Shown here: positions 19,603 to 28,432 of the stretch, in pieces
Position numbering within the stretch: position 1 is the first letter of the stretch
Layout of the letters: the number at the start of each line of letters is the position of its first letter
NCBI RefSeq assembly: GCF_002356555.2
Contig: NZ_AP017372.2
Coordinates: 1,776,501 to 1,840,500 of the forward strand
Reading direction: 5' to 3'
Source of the DNA: Halorhodospira halochloris
Lineage (GTDB): Bacteria; Pseudomonadota; Gammaproteobacteria; Nitrococcales; Halorhodospiraceae
Length of the DNA: 64,000 nt
Made by a program: the position numbers and the translations under genes
Notes under the pieces: generated by a model
The model's input: the letters and a program-made list of their open reading frames with translations, nothing else
Told to the model about the DNA's origin: nothing
Databases searched by the model: none

Positions 19603-21807
19603 TTAACCAAAAGAGGCAGCCGGTTCCGGCACGTGAAACAAGAAGCCCTGACCTTGCCGGCAACCTGCGTCCAAAAGCGCCTTGCGCTGCATTTCGGTCT
19701 CCACACCCTCAGCTATAATACGTATACCCAAACCTGTTCCTAAGGCTATTATGGCCCGCGCAATAGCAGCAGCATGTCGGTCACCTGGATAATCACGAAT
19801 AAACGAGCGGTCTATCTTGAGCTTATCAACTGGTAGATCCTTCAAATAGCTTAATGCGGAGTACCCGGTGCCAAAATCGTCTACTGCAACCGCAACCCCT
19901 AAGGCGCGCAACTCGCTCAACCCTTTAGTTACACAGTCCATTCTTTCAACCAGCAGGCTTTCGGTTATCTCTAACTCCAATTTATGGGGCGGAAGTCCAG
20001 TACGCTCCAGCGCCTCTTTAACCTTCTCAGCCCAGCCCTCCTCTGCCATCTGCGGGGCAGCCACATTGACACTGATGCGGCCAAAATCAATGCCTTGCTG
20101 TAACCATATCACTGCCTGCGCACAAGCTGTATCAAGCACCCACTCGCCTAAACGGTCGATCAGACCCGAACGCTCAGCAACAGGAATGAAGCGCGCTGGA
20201 GATATCCAACCCTGCTGCGGATCGAACCACCGCGCCAAGGCTTCAACTCCTACCCAAGAGCCACTTTTAAGATCAACCTGCGGTTGGTAGTGCAGTAGAA
20301 GCCGATTATTGGCTAGGGCACGACGTAAATCAGCCGCCAATTTCAGCCTTTCATGGGCCCTGTCAGTTAACTCGGCGCTGAAGAACCGATACCTGACACC
20401 CTCCCTTTTAGCCTCATGCATTGCGGTATCGGCTTGCTCAAGCAGCCTGGTTACAAGGTTCTCCTCGCTCCCGCTGGTTGGATAGACGCTTATCCCGACA
20501 CGGGCTACGAGGCATATCTCTTGGTCGCCGACAAATAACGGCTCCTCAACCCAATTTACTAACCGCTCCACCAACTCAACCGAATCGTCAGCAACACCAA
20601 GCCAGGGCAATAAAATGCCAAACTCGTCGCCACCTAAGCGTGCAACCGTATCGCCAACCCGCAGAACTTGCTTCAAGCGCCTACCTAGATTGATCAACAC
20701 CTGATCGCCAAAGTCTTTACCGAGACTGTCGTTTATCGCCCTGAAGTCGCGCAAATCCAACACTAAAACGGCTAATGCTGCCTTATCTCGCTTGCGTCTC
20801 TCTACTGCTTGCGCTAGCCGATCGTGCAGTAGGAGCCGATTAGGCAGTTCAGTTAAGGGGTCGGTATGTAAAAGCTCTTCCAACTGACTTCGGTAGTAGA
20901 TCAACTCTGACCGATCAGTCCGGTTCTGCTCTTCGAGTTCTACTCTCTCGGTAATGTCGTTGATGTACCCGAGCCCGGCAACCACATCTCCTCGGCCATT
21001 GCGTTCGAACACCGATGTCTCTTGCACCCAGCGATATGCGCTATCGGCAGCTTTTACCCGATACGGGGTATAATCAAAATAGCTATCCACTGCAACGCTG
21101 AGCGCTCTACTATCTTCGCGTATCAAGCGCGGATAGTCTTCTGGGTGAACAAGCTCAGCAAACGGCCGCCCTATGAGCTGCTCAGGAGAGTAGCCAAGAA
21201 CCCTTTGCACATTGGGAGAGACATATCTCACAGGCCACTCACCGCTTTTTTGATCCCAGGCAAAAACCACGGTCGGACCACCTGCAAAGCGCCTTAGTTC
21301 AAGCTGACGCTTGGCACTTTGCAAACGCAGCTCCAGCTCATCTACTACCAAGGCTGCAAAATCTTGCAAACTTTGTAGGCATATAGCATCGGATTTACGC
21401 GCTTGCGGGTCCTGGATTGACAGAACCCCAATATGATAGCCAGATGGGGTGGTCAGCGGCACACCAGCGTAAAACCTTATGCCCCGCTCAGAGGTAACCA
21501 ACGGATTATCGTGGAAGCGCTCATCAGCGGTTGCGTCCTCGACAATAAGCGGCTCTCCAGAGGCAACAACATGCCCACAAAAGGATATATCTCGCGGGGT
21601 TTGGCAGTCATCTAGGCCGCGATAGGACTTGAACCACTGACGGTCATTATCGACCAATGTGATTGTGGCTATCGGCAGATCAAAAAAATTGCACAACAGG
21701 GTAGTAATGCGCTCAAAGGCATCTTCCGGGGGCGTATCGAGCAGCCCGTATTCGTGCAAAGCGGCAAGACGCTCGTCTTCGTTCTCTGGAATGGGGGCAG
21801 GACGCAT
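19603..21807 (-). CDS. GAF-PAS-GGDEF-EAL cyclic-di-GMP protein
   Basis: This 734-residue cytoplasmic signalling protein has an N-terminal GAF domain (about 1-160), a PAS domain (about 165-295), a GGDEF domain and an EAL domain. The GGDEF active-site motif is intact (ARLGGDEFGILL). The EAL signature residues are also present (VEALARW, EITESLL, DDFGTGYSAL, IAEGVET), so both cyclic-di-GMP synthesis and breakdown look possible. There is no membrane segment. It converges on the helicase gene with a 45-base gap. Confidence 0.92.
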   Translation of the reverse strand: MRPAPIPENEDERLAALHEYGLLDTPPEDAFERITTLLCNFFDLPIATITLVDNDRQWFKSYRGLDDCQTPRDISFCGHVVASGEPLIVEDATADERFHDNPLVTSERGIRFYAGVPLTTPSGYHIGVLSIQDPQARKSDAICLQSLQDFAALVVDELELRLQSAKRQLELRRFAGGPTVVFAWDQKSGEWPVRYVSPNVQRVLGYSPEQLIGRPFAELVHPEDYPRLIREDSRALSVAVDSYFDYTPYRVKAADSAYRWVQETSVFERNGRGDVVAGLGYINDITERVELEEQNRTDRSELIYYRSQLEELLHTDPLTELPNRLLLHDRLAQAVERRKRDKAALAVLVLDLRDFRAINDSLGKDFGDQVLINLGRRLKQVLRVGDTVARLGGDEFGILLPWLGVADDSVELVERLVNWVEEPLFVGDQEICLVARVGISVYPTSGSEENLVTRLLEQADTAMHEAKREGVRYRFFSAELTDRAHERLKLAADLRRALANNRLLLHYQPQVDLKSGSWVGVEALARWFDPQQGWISPARFIPVAERSGLIDRLGEWVLDTACAQAVIWLQQGIDFGRISVNVAAPQMAEEGWAEKVKEALERTGLPPHKLELEITESLLVERMDCVTKGLSELRALGVAVAVDDFGTGYSALSYLKDLPVDKLKIDRSFIRDYPGDRHAAAIARAIIALGTGLGIRIIAEGVETEMQRKALLDAGCRQGQGFLFHVPEPAASFG

Positions 21808-21978
21808 TTCTTGGTCCTTGTATATAGGTTACAGGGTACGATGAGGTTTCTAGTCAGATACCGCCAGCTAGTTTGATGAGATTTTTTATTTATTCTACCC
21901 TTAACCGTGCACATAGCAACACAATTCACATTGTCTTATTGAACCGGAACACCTCATAGGTAAATCAAAGACTGACCC

Positions 21979-22120
21979 TCGAGCCAGCTAGCTGCCCCAC
22001 GTGTGGACGCCGCTGTTAATCCATTCGCCGTTAATCCATCCCATGGGGCCCCATGGCGCCATCCCTGGCACCATGAGCTCCACACCGGGGCAGCTAACTG
22101 ACACGGGGGATGTTTTAGAG
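21979..22120 (+). repeat. foldback element, copy 3 (variant core)
   Basis: The left arm (AGCCAGCTAGCTGCCCC...GTGTGGA) and right arm (CTCCACACCGGGGCAGCTAACT...GTTTTAGAG) match the family. The forward core carries an internal duplication (CCGTTAATCCAT occurs in two versions) and a G-rich change. It lies 12 bases before copy 4, upstream of the GGDEF-EAL gene. Confidence 0.8.
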
Positions 22121-22131
22121 CCCCCCTATCT

Positions 22132-22280
22132 GGCACCTCATAAAACTTCCCCGGAGCCACCATCTGCCCCGGTGTGGAGGTCTTGGCGCCAGGGATGGCG
22201 CCATGAAGCCTCCAAGGACGGATTCACGGCGTCCTCCACACCGGGGCAGATGGTGGCTCCGGGGAAGTTTTAGAGGTGCC
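22132..22280 (-). repeat. foldback element, copy 4 (near-perfect)
   Basis: Arms 22132-22180 and 22233-22280 are complementary over 48 bp with a single one-base indel. They run from GGCACCTC at the outer end to GGTGTGGAGG at the inner end. The 52-base core lies between them in reverse orientation. It sits head-to-head with copy 3 in the 862-bp gap between the GGDEF-EAL gene and the YhcB-like gene. Confidence 0.95.
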
Positions 22281-22669
22281 TGCTAGGGCATCTCTAAAGA
22301 TGCATGAGAGCAGTCAGGTAAGGTATTATGGAGCGGTAACAAATTGGCGCCACCTATCGCCGCCAGGGGCTTTAGGCCTCCCTGTTGCTCCACCCGTCCC
22401 CGGTTCTGGAAGGTGCCACGGGCCTTGTTCAGGAGTCTTTATGGCGCCATCTCGTTGCCAGGAACTCCACAACGGTGGTGCAAATAGCTAAAAATAAGGG
22501 GTTCTGAGCAGTTCCAGAAAGTTAGTAGCGGGTGCAGCAATACCGCGAAAGCATGATGTAACAGAAAATTTGCGGCTTAAGCGCGCACCTGCCATATTTG
22601 AACGGGCTAAACTAGTGCATAATGAGTAGCAAGCTTTAGAATGTCACTTGAACCAAACGGAGGTCCGGT
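22281..22669. other. non-coding gap with a decayed foldback copy
   Basis: I see no gene here. About 22375-22480 retains scattered family motifs (CCCCGGTTCTGGAAGG, TTTATGGCGCCATC, CTCCACAACGG), which suggests an old decayed copy. The last 100 bases before the YhcB-like gene should hold its promoter. TTGAAC at 22598 and CATAAT at 22618 are weak candidates with short spacing. Confidence 0.5.
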
Positions 22670-23047
22670 ATGCTTCATGATCCACTTCTATATGTAGCCA
22701 TTGGTATAGCAGTAGGAGGCGCGGCTGGCGCGCTATTTGGTCGTTCCCTTGGGCCCAACGCTCAAGATGTCCGCGACGCGGATCGGATCGCCAAACAAAA
22801 GCGTGATGAGGCCGACGCTGTCCGCCGCGAGGTAGATTCGCACTTTGAGCAAACTGCTCAAATCATGGGTGAGGTAACCAAGGCTTACCGCCGCCTCTAC
22901 GAGCACATGGCTAAGAGCACGCAGCGTCTTGCCCCACGTCGTACAGAGGACTTGGTCAAGTCGCTAGGTGACCAGCGCCTGCTGCCGCGCGATATCTCCA
23001 ATCGGGAGCTGCGCAACGACTCCTCCAAGCGCGGGCGCGGACGTTAA
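22670..23047 (+). CDS. YhcB/DUF1043 family protein
   Basis: This 125-residue protein has an N-terminal membrane helix (LLYVAIGIAVGGAAGALFG) followed by a long helical, probably coiled-coil region (residues 35-95) and a basic tail. This matches the DUF1043/YhcB (ZapG) family, which in gammaproteobacteria links cell-envelope synthesis with division. The signature SHFEQTAQIMGEVTKAYRRL is present. A GGAGGT site precedes the ATG. Confidence 0.8.
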   Translation: MLHDPLLYVAIGIAVGGAAGALFGRSLGPNAQDVRDADRIAKQKRDEADAVRREVDSHFEQTAQIMGEVTKAYRRLYEHMAKSTQRLAPRRTEDLVKSLGDQRLLPRDISNRELRNDSSKRGRGR

Positions 23048-23195
23048 GCAGCGATTCTAGGTTCTGCCCTGTCAGCTAACAGGATTAGCGAGACTACAGG
23101 TATTGCTGAGGAGAGGCCAGTGTACTGTCACCGGCGAGACCTGGAGCCTCTGGCCTGACTGACTGAGAAGGCAGCAGGATCGTGGCTGGTAAGAT

Positions 23196-23230
23196 GCCCG
23201 GGGTGATCAATGATCCTCCGGGCGTTTGTT
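23196..23230 (+). terminator. terminator-like hairpin ahead of the Cys-rich/cbiD genes
   Basis: GCCCGGGG-T-GATC at 23196-23208 pairs with GATC-CTCCGGGC at 23212-23223, followed by GTTTGTTATT. It lies only 22 bases before the next start codon. It may end the YhcB-like message or attenuate the corrinoid genes. The 23050-23195 leader contains another possible stem (GGCCAG with CTGGCC), but no B12-box was recognised. Confidence 0.5.
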
Positions 23231-23252
23231 ATTGGAGAACACCCTTAACTAT

Positions 23253-23573
23253 ATGGCAAAAAACGAAGCTTATAAGGGCTTTACCAACTCCGAATGCCCC
23301 TATATGCCATGTCATGAAGGAGTCGAGCGAGCGTTTAACTGCCTATTCTGCTACTGCCCGCTCAATGCCTACCTTTGCCCCGGCCCGTATCGAGTAGTAA
23401 CTGATCGCAATGGCATTAAACGCAAGGACTGCAGTGCCTGCAACCTTCCGCATAACGGCTACCACCAATCGTGGGGCTTCATTCAAAAATGGCTGAAAAA
23501 GCCGGTAATCTGGCAGGGGGAAGAACAGCGGCGGAGCAATTCACCCAGCCTCCCGGAAGATGCCGAACCATAG
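23253..23573 (+). CDS. cysteine-rich small domain protein (corrinoid-operon associated)
   Basis: This 106-residue protein has paired cysteines typical of the 'cysteine-rich small domain' family: NSECPYMPCHEG, FNCLFCYCPLN, YLCPGPY and RKDCSACNLPHN. The pattern suggests bound zinc or iron. The family is often found in cobalamin biosynthesis loci, and here it overlaps cbiD by 14 bases. ATG 23253 follows GGAG with suitable spacing; the frame extends a little further upstream without a better start. The function is unknown. Confidence 0.75.
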   Translation: MAKNEAYKGFTNSECPYMPCHEGVERAFNCLFCYCPLNAYLCPGPYRVVTDRNGIKRKDCSACNLPHNGYHQSWGFIQKWLKKPVIWQGEEQRRSNSPSLPEDAEP

Positions 23574-24663
23574 CTACAAACCCCGTGCGGACAGCTTGCG
23601 CCGCGGCTGGACTACCGGGGCATGTGCTGCGGCTGCAACTAAGGCAGCATGCTCGGCACTAAAAACGGGACAGTTCCCGGACCCAGTTCAAATCAACCTA
23701 CCCCGCGGCCATAAACCGGCATTCTCCCTAGCCTTCCAAGAAATAAGCCTGACGAAGGCGAAGTGCTGGAGCAGCGCAGCGATAATCAAAGACTCGGGGG
23801 ATGACCCCGACATCACCAACGGCGCAGTTATAACTGCCACAGTCGCCGCCGGCGAGCCCGGATCGGGAATCACTTTAAAAGCAGGCAAGGGTGTCGGCAC
23901 CGTTACTCGCCACGGCTTGCCTGTTGCAATCGGCGAACCGGCAATCAACCCAGGGCCGCGAGCATATATATTAGACGCTGTAGGCGAAATCTTTCCTTAC
24001 CAAAGCGATCTAGCAATAACCCTCTCGATTAGTGATGGTCACCAGCTAGCTACCCACACTCTCAACCCCAGACTCGGCATTCAAGGCGGACTCTCAATAC
24101 TCGGTACTACAGGGGTACTGGTGCCATTTTCCTGCTCGGCCTGGATAGATAGCATCCAACGCGGTATAGACGTAGCCCGCGCCGCAGATATAAAACATCT
24201 AGTGGCGAACACCGGGCGCACCTCCGAACAAGCGGTAAAATCAATCTACTCTCTTGCCGATGAGGCGCTGATCGATATGGGCGACTTCGCCGGCGGCACG
24301 CTCAAATACCTGCGCCGCTACCCAGTGCCATACCTTACGATATCCGGCGGCATGGCAAAGATCACCAAGCTTGCACAAGGATTTATGGATCTACATTCAC
24401 GCCGCGGTCAGGCCGATACCCAACAGTTAGCCGCAATAGCAGCGCAACTAGGCGCCTCGACGGGATGCCAAGAGCGGATCGCAGCCGCCAACACTATCGC
24501 CGAGGCATTTAGTTGCGCACTTGCAGAGGGCTTACCAATCGGCGATACAGTTGCCGAGGCCGCCCGCAAGCGTGCTGCTGAGATACTCCGCAGCGATCAG
24601 ATACGGCTAGAGGTCCTCATCTTTGACCGCAATCAGGAGTTAATCGGCAGGGCTCCATTTTAG
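23560..24663 (+). CDS. cbiD: cobalt-precorrin-5B C1-methyltransferase
   Basis: CbiD methylates C1 of the corrin ring in the anaerobic (early cobalt insertion) cobalamin pathway, using S-adenosylmethionine. The protein has 367 residues with the family start LRRGWTTGACAAAATKAA, the glycine-rich GKGVGTVTRHGLP, NPGPRAYI and GGLSILGTTG. It overlaps the Cys-rich protein gene, so they form an operon. No other cbi genes are seen nearby. Confidence 0.93.
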   Translation: MPNHSYKPRADSLRRGWTTGACAAAATKAACSALKTGQFPDPVQINLPRGHKPAFSLAFQEISLTKAKCWSSAAIIKDSGDDPDITNGAVITATVAAGEPGSGITLKAGKGVGTVTRHGLPVAIGEPAINPGPRAYILDAVGEIFPYQSDLAITLSISDGHQLATHTLNPRLGIQGGLSILGTTGVLVPFSCSAWIDSIQRGIDVARAADIKHLVANTGRTSEQAVKSIYSLADEALIDMGDFAGGTLKYLRRYPVPYLTISGGMAKITKLAQGFMDLHSRRGQADTQQLAAIAAQLGASTGCQERIAAANTIAEAFSCALAEGLPIGDTVAEAARKRAAEILRSDQIRLEVLIFDRNQELIGRAPF

Positions 24664-24891
24664 TCAAACCTTCTATCGCCTCCTATAATGGGCGCCTCTT
24701 ACCACTCCCCGGAGTCATTATTCCTTCTGGGATATTCTCTATATATGAGAATTCGCAAACAATACATGAATGGTCAGGCAATCATTTTGGAACCCCTAAC
24801 GACTGCGCATCAGCTAATTGGCTGCTTCACTTGATCAGACCACTCAAAAGCTCTTACCCGCAAGCTGGCTATAGAGGATATAATACGGCAG

Positions 24892-26364
24892 ATGCAACAC
24901 TACCCTATCTTTCTCAAACTCCACGGCCGCCGCTGCCTGGTAATAGGCGCCAACAAGGCCGCCGCCCAGAAGAGCGAGGATTTGCTCAGGGCGGGCGCGT
25001 TTGTAACCATCGTTGCCCCTAACCTAGATAGCAGCTGCATTCGGGTCATAGAGCGTAACAAAGGACGTGCCTACCACCGAGCGGAGGAATTTTGCCCGGG
25101 CATGGAGCATGGGGCTGCCTTAGTCCTATCGGTCAGCGATGATGATGCCACCAACCAAGCAGTCCACGAGTCCTGCTGCCGCCAAGGCATACCGGTTAAT
25201 GTTGTCGATCAACCCGCCCTGTGCAGCTATATTACCCCCTCGGTAGTGGACCGCTCGCCCTTACAGGTGGCGGTGACTGGTGGCGGCGCTGCCCCGGTCC
25301 TAGCCCGTCAAGTCAGGGCACAAATCGAATCCCTGCTCCCTTCCGCCTACAGCCGCCTTGCCTCACTAGCCGGGCGGCTACGCGAGCGCGTACGTAGTGC
25401 CTTACCGGATAATGAACAGCGCTTGCGCTTTTGGGAGAGGGTTTTTTCCGGCTCCGCCAGCCAATCGATCCTCTCCGGACGTGAACACGAGGGCGAAGCC
25501 GAGATACTGCGCCTGCTGCAGGAGGAGAAGGAAAACCCGAACCACCAGGGCGAAGTATTTTTGGTCGGCGCCGGACCAGGCAACCCCGATCTGCTGACAT
25601 TCCGCGCCTTGCGCCTGATGCAGCGGGCAGATGTAGTCCTTTACGACTCTCTCGGTGCATCCGCCCTACTCGACCTAGTGCGTAAGGATGCCGAGCATAT
25701 CCCGGTCGGTAAACGCTGCGGCAAACACACCCTGCCGCAGGAACAGATCAACTCACGGATCATCGAGCTTGCCATGCAGGGTAAGCGCGTATTGCGCCTT
25801 AAAGGCGGCGATCCGTTCATCTTCGGTCGCGGCGGCGAAGAGATAGAGGGATTACTCGAGCTTAACATCCCCTTTCAGGTGGTCCCCGGCGTAACGGCGG
25901 CACAGGGAGCGGCCACCTTCGCCGGCATCCCGCTGACTCACCGCGACTACGCCCAAAGCTGTCGGTTTCTCACCGGACACCGCCGTGATGGCCGAGTCAA
26001 CCTCGACCACTGGGCGCCCTTCCATACCGATGAAACCTTGGTCATCTACATGGGCCTGAAGAACCTTAGTTCGGTATGCACCCAGCTGCGTTCGGCCGGA
26101 TTACCCGCTAATCACCCCGCAGCGGTAATCGAGCAGGCCACTCTGCCAAGCCAGAAGATTGTCGAGGGGAGTCTCAAGGACCTAGCCGACAAAGCCGCCA
26201 CTCACAACCTCAGCGGCCCAGCTATGATCGTGGTAGGCCCAACTGTGCCCCTGACCTCACGGCTAGCCTGGTACGATGCCATAAGCGAGGAGATCGACAG
26301 CGAGCCGGTCTGCGGTGCTAAGCCCGAGCCAAGCACCGCAAGCACCAGCAGCAGCCCCTGTTAG
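24892..26364 (+). CDS. cysG: sirohaem synthase (precorrin-2 oxidase/ferrochelatase plus uroporphyrinogen methyltransferase)
   Basis: CysG makes sirohaem, the cofactor of DsrAB, from uroporphyrinogen III. Residues 1-215 form the dehydrogenase/chelatase half (IFLKLHGRRCLVIGA, DRSPLQVAVTGGGAAPVLAR). Residues 220-470 form the SUMT half (VFLVGAGPGNPDLLT, RLKGGDPFIFGRGGEE, VVPGVTAAQGAA, GIPLTHRDYA). The NAD-binding loop, normally GGGxVAxRK, reads GANKAAAQKS here, so the dehydrogenase site may be weakened; this is an observation, not proof. The C-terminal 25 residues are low-complexity. A 228-base gap separates it from cbiD. It converges on soeC. Confidence 0.9.
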   Translation: MQHYPIFLKLHGRRCLVIGANKAAAQKSEDLLRAGAFVTIVAPNLDSSCIRVIERNKGRAYHRAEEFCPGMEHGAALVLSVSDDDATNQAVHESCCRQGIPVNVVDQPALCSYITPSVVDRSPLQVAVTGGGAAPVLARQVRAQIESLLPSAYSRLASLAGRLRERVRSALPDNEQRLRFWERVFSGSASQSILSGREHEGEAEILRLLQEEKENPNHQGEVFLVGAGPGNPDLLTFRALRLMQRADVVLYDSLGASALLDLVRKDAEHIPVGKRCGKHTLPQEQINSRIIELAMQGKRVLRLKGGDPFIFGRGGEEIEGLLELNIPFQVVPGVTAAQGAATFAGIPLTHRDYAQSCRFLTGHRRDGRVNLDHWAPFHTDETLVIYMGLKNLSSVCTQLRSAGLPANHPAAVIEQATLPSQKIVEGSLKDLADKAATHNLSGPAMIVVGPTVPLTSRLAWYDAISEEIDSEPVCGAKPEPSTASTSSSPC

Positions 26365-26369
26365 ACCTG

Positions 26370-27314
26370 CTAGATCCGCTGTTCAGCGTAATAGAGCCTA
26401 ACCGCATGGCGCGCTTCGGCGAAGAATAGCCACCGCTCCAGCACCGCCCCGCCAAGCGCTAGGGCCAGCGCCAGAAACGCCCACAGCCAGCTGCCCCCGG
26501 CCGCCACCACGCCCAGCAAAATAGCCGGCAACAGCAAACCGCCCGCGACCACCGCCGCCCGATAGAGCCACGCCAACCCCCCCTTAAGATGATTATTGGC
26601 CATTAGCTCATGATCGAGAAAGGTCGGCGCCGCATGGCCCTCATAGTGCAATCTGACTTTGCCGTTAGTCAGCCCCAAGGCCGTCCCCGGGGTCGAGTTA
26701 CCGGCGCTGAGCTTGCCCCAGTACCAGGCACTCTTCGCGGCCACAGCTACGGCCAGGACTGTCGCCCCCACCGCGGCTAAGGGCTGAGGATCAGCGCCGG
26801 CGGCAAAGCGCACCAAGACCAGCAAGGCGGCACCGCTGCCCAGCCCCAGCAGCAGAAAATTAACCGGCGTCAGGCTCTGGTTCCAGTCGCGCACCGCCCG
26901 CACACAGGCGTAGATCATGCCGGTTGTGAGCATAGTGCCTAGGGCCAGGGCCGCGGTTAACAGCGCCAGGATCACGGTAAAGGCGCTATGCTCGGCCCCG
27001 GAGAAGGCGTAGAAGAGGACATAGAGCAGCGCCACCGGATAAAACAGGCCGGCCACAGCCGCTTCCCGCGACAGCCATGAGCTGCGGACCCGAGCCAAGG
27101 CCCGCCAGCCTTGACGCGGCTTGGTCAAGTGCCCTGTAGAGAACAGCAAGCCGGCCGTTACCACTACCAAGCCCAATACGCTAGCCCCGAGCAACTCGCC
27201 GCGCTCGACCGCCCCGCCGACCGCAAACAGATCGGCGAAGATAAACAGCGCTACAAACCCGAATCCAGCCCCCGAGAGGACAGTAAAAAGCACAACCGAT
27301 AGAGGTGCGTGCAT
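26370..27314 (-). CDS. soeC: sulfite dehydrogenase (quinone) membrane subunit SoeC
   Basis: SoeC is a DmsC/NrfD-like membrane anchor of 314 residues with about eight helices. It passes electrons from SoeB to the quinone pool. The first helix (LSVVLFTVLSGAGFGFVALF) and the following GHLTKPRQGWRAL fit the DmsC family. It is the last gene of the soe operon, but a foldback element lies between it and soeB, leaving a gap of about 300 bases. A GAGGT site precedes the ATG. Confidence 0.88.
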   Translation of the reverse strand: MHAPLSVVLFTVLSGAGFGFVALFIFADLFAVGGAVERGELLGASVLGLVVVTAGLLFSTGHLTKPRQGWRALARVRSSWLSREAAVAGLFYPVALLYVLFYAFSGAEHSAFTVILALLTAALALGTMLTTGMIYACVRAVRDWNQSLTPVNFLLLGLGSGAALLVLVRFAAGADPQPLAAVGATVLAVAVAAKSAWYWGKLSAGNSTPGTALGLTNGKVRLHYEGHAAPTFLDHELMANNHLKGGLAWLYRAAVVAGGLLLPAILLGVVAAGGSWLWAFLALALALGGAVLERWLFFAEARHAVRLYYAEQRI

Positions 27315-27412
27315 GATCTTACCTCTTGCTATTAGTCGTTTTGTATGGAACTAATCGCTACCTCGACCTGCCCACCTTCGGGCCTCAGGTAAGCGGTCGC
27401 AGCCTCCTGTTG

Positions 27413-27556
27413 GGAACCTCTGCTCCCCCGTGCCACTAATCTGCCCCGTTGTGGAGGACGCCGTGAATCCATCCCTGGAGGCTTCATGGCGCCATCCCTG
27501 GCGCCAAGACCTCCACACCGGGGCAGTTTGAGTGGCCCAGGGGGAGCAGAGGTTCC
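27413..27556 (+). repeat. foldback element, copy 5 (between soeB and soeC)
   Basis: Arms 27413-27457 and 27510-27556 are complementary, with mismatches in the middle. The outer ends are GGAACCTCTGCTCCCCC and its complement, which differ from other copies yet match each other. The core is in forward orientation. The copy should be transcribed as part of the soe message. Confidence 0.92.
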
Positions 27557-27610
27557 TAGAGACAGGCCGGCTTTTTAGAGTTTCCCCCTATGAAAGCCCC
27601 CTCACACCTC

Positions 27611-28432
27611 CTAGCGATAGACCTTACGGTTGATCCACTCACTAACCGGAGGTAGGCGTTTGCGGTCAGACGTATCTACACCAGCTGGACTGGTTGGACC
27701 GGCAGCCCCACCTTCACCGGCGACCCCATCTGCCCCGTGAGCCGTCACAGAAACTGGCGCATGCCCAGCACTGCCGTCACTGTCATGCGGCCGCTCCAGC
27801 GGCTGCGGGCGGCTAGCCGCCGAAGGCCGTAACGGCAGGTAGCGGTTTACCGGCTCACAGCCCATCTCCGGCAACAGTTGATAGCCGCGCCGCTCGCGCA
27901 CGAGCTCGGATACCGGCGAATCGGGATCGGCTAGATCGCCGAAGTGGCGAGCCCGTGCCGGGCAGGATAAGACACAGGCGGGCTGGCGCTGCTCTTCCGG
28001 CAAGCGGCTATCGTAGATACGGTCGATGCACAAGGTGCACTTTTTCATCGACCCGCTCGCGCAGTCGAGCTCGCGGGCGCCGTAGGGACAAGCCCAGGCG
28101 CAGTAGTTACAGCCGATGCACTTATCCTGATCGATAAGCACAATCCCGTCCTCGACGCGCTTATAGGAGGCCCCGGTAGGACAGACATCGACACACGGTG
28201 GGTGCTCGCAGTGCATGCAGGAGAGCGGGACATTGACCGTCTTACTCTGCGGATAGTCGCCCTCTTCATAGTGGCGCACCCGATTGAGCCAGACCCCGCT
28301 CGGCTGCTCACCGTAGGGCTGATACTCGCTTAGCGGACCGATAGTGCCGGAGCTGTTCCACTGCTTACAGGCCACCGCGCAGGCATGGCAGCCGACACAG
28401 GTATCGAGATCGATGACCAGACCCAGCTTCAT
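27611..28432 (-). CDS. soeB: sulfite dehydrogenase (quinone) Fe-S subunit SoeB
   Basis: SoeB is a DmsB/PhsB-type ferredoxin subunit that links SoeA to SoeC. Four 4Fe-4S motifs are visible: CVGCHACAVACKQWN, CMHCEHPPCVDVCP, CIGCNYCAWACPYG and CTLCID with PACVLSCPARA. The C-terminal 60 residues are a Pro/Gly-rich tail before SEWINRKVYR. The start ATG at 28432 overlaps the soeA stop (ATGA), which indicates coupled translation. Confidence 0.93.
   Translation of the reverse strand: MKLGLVIDLDTCVGCHACAVACKQWNSSGTIGPLSEYQPYGEQPSGVWLNRVRHYEEGDYPQSKTVNVPLSCMHCEHPPCVDVCPTGASYKRVEDGIVLIDQDKCIGCNYCAWACPYGARELDCASGSMKKCTLCIDRIYDSRLPEEQRQPACVLSCPARARHFGDLADPDSPVSELVRERRGYQLLPEMGCEPVNRYLPLRPSAASRPQPLERPHDSDGSAGHAPVSVTAHGADGVAGEGGAAGPTSPAGVDTSDRKRLPPVSEWINRKVYR

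Noticed and set aside
23048-23252. Cobalamin riboswitch before the corrinoid genes
   Set aside because: No B12-box or GCCACTG-type core could be recognised; only generic stems are present.
24879-24884. Perfect TATAAT just before cysG
   Set aside because: It lies seven bases before the start codon and lacks a -35 at proper distance, so it would imply an essentially leaderless message.
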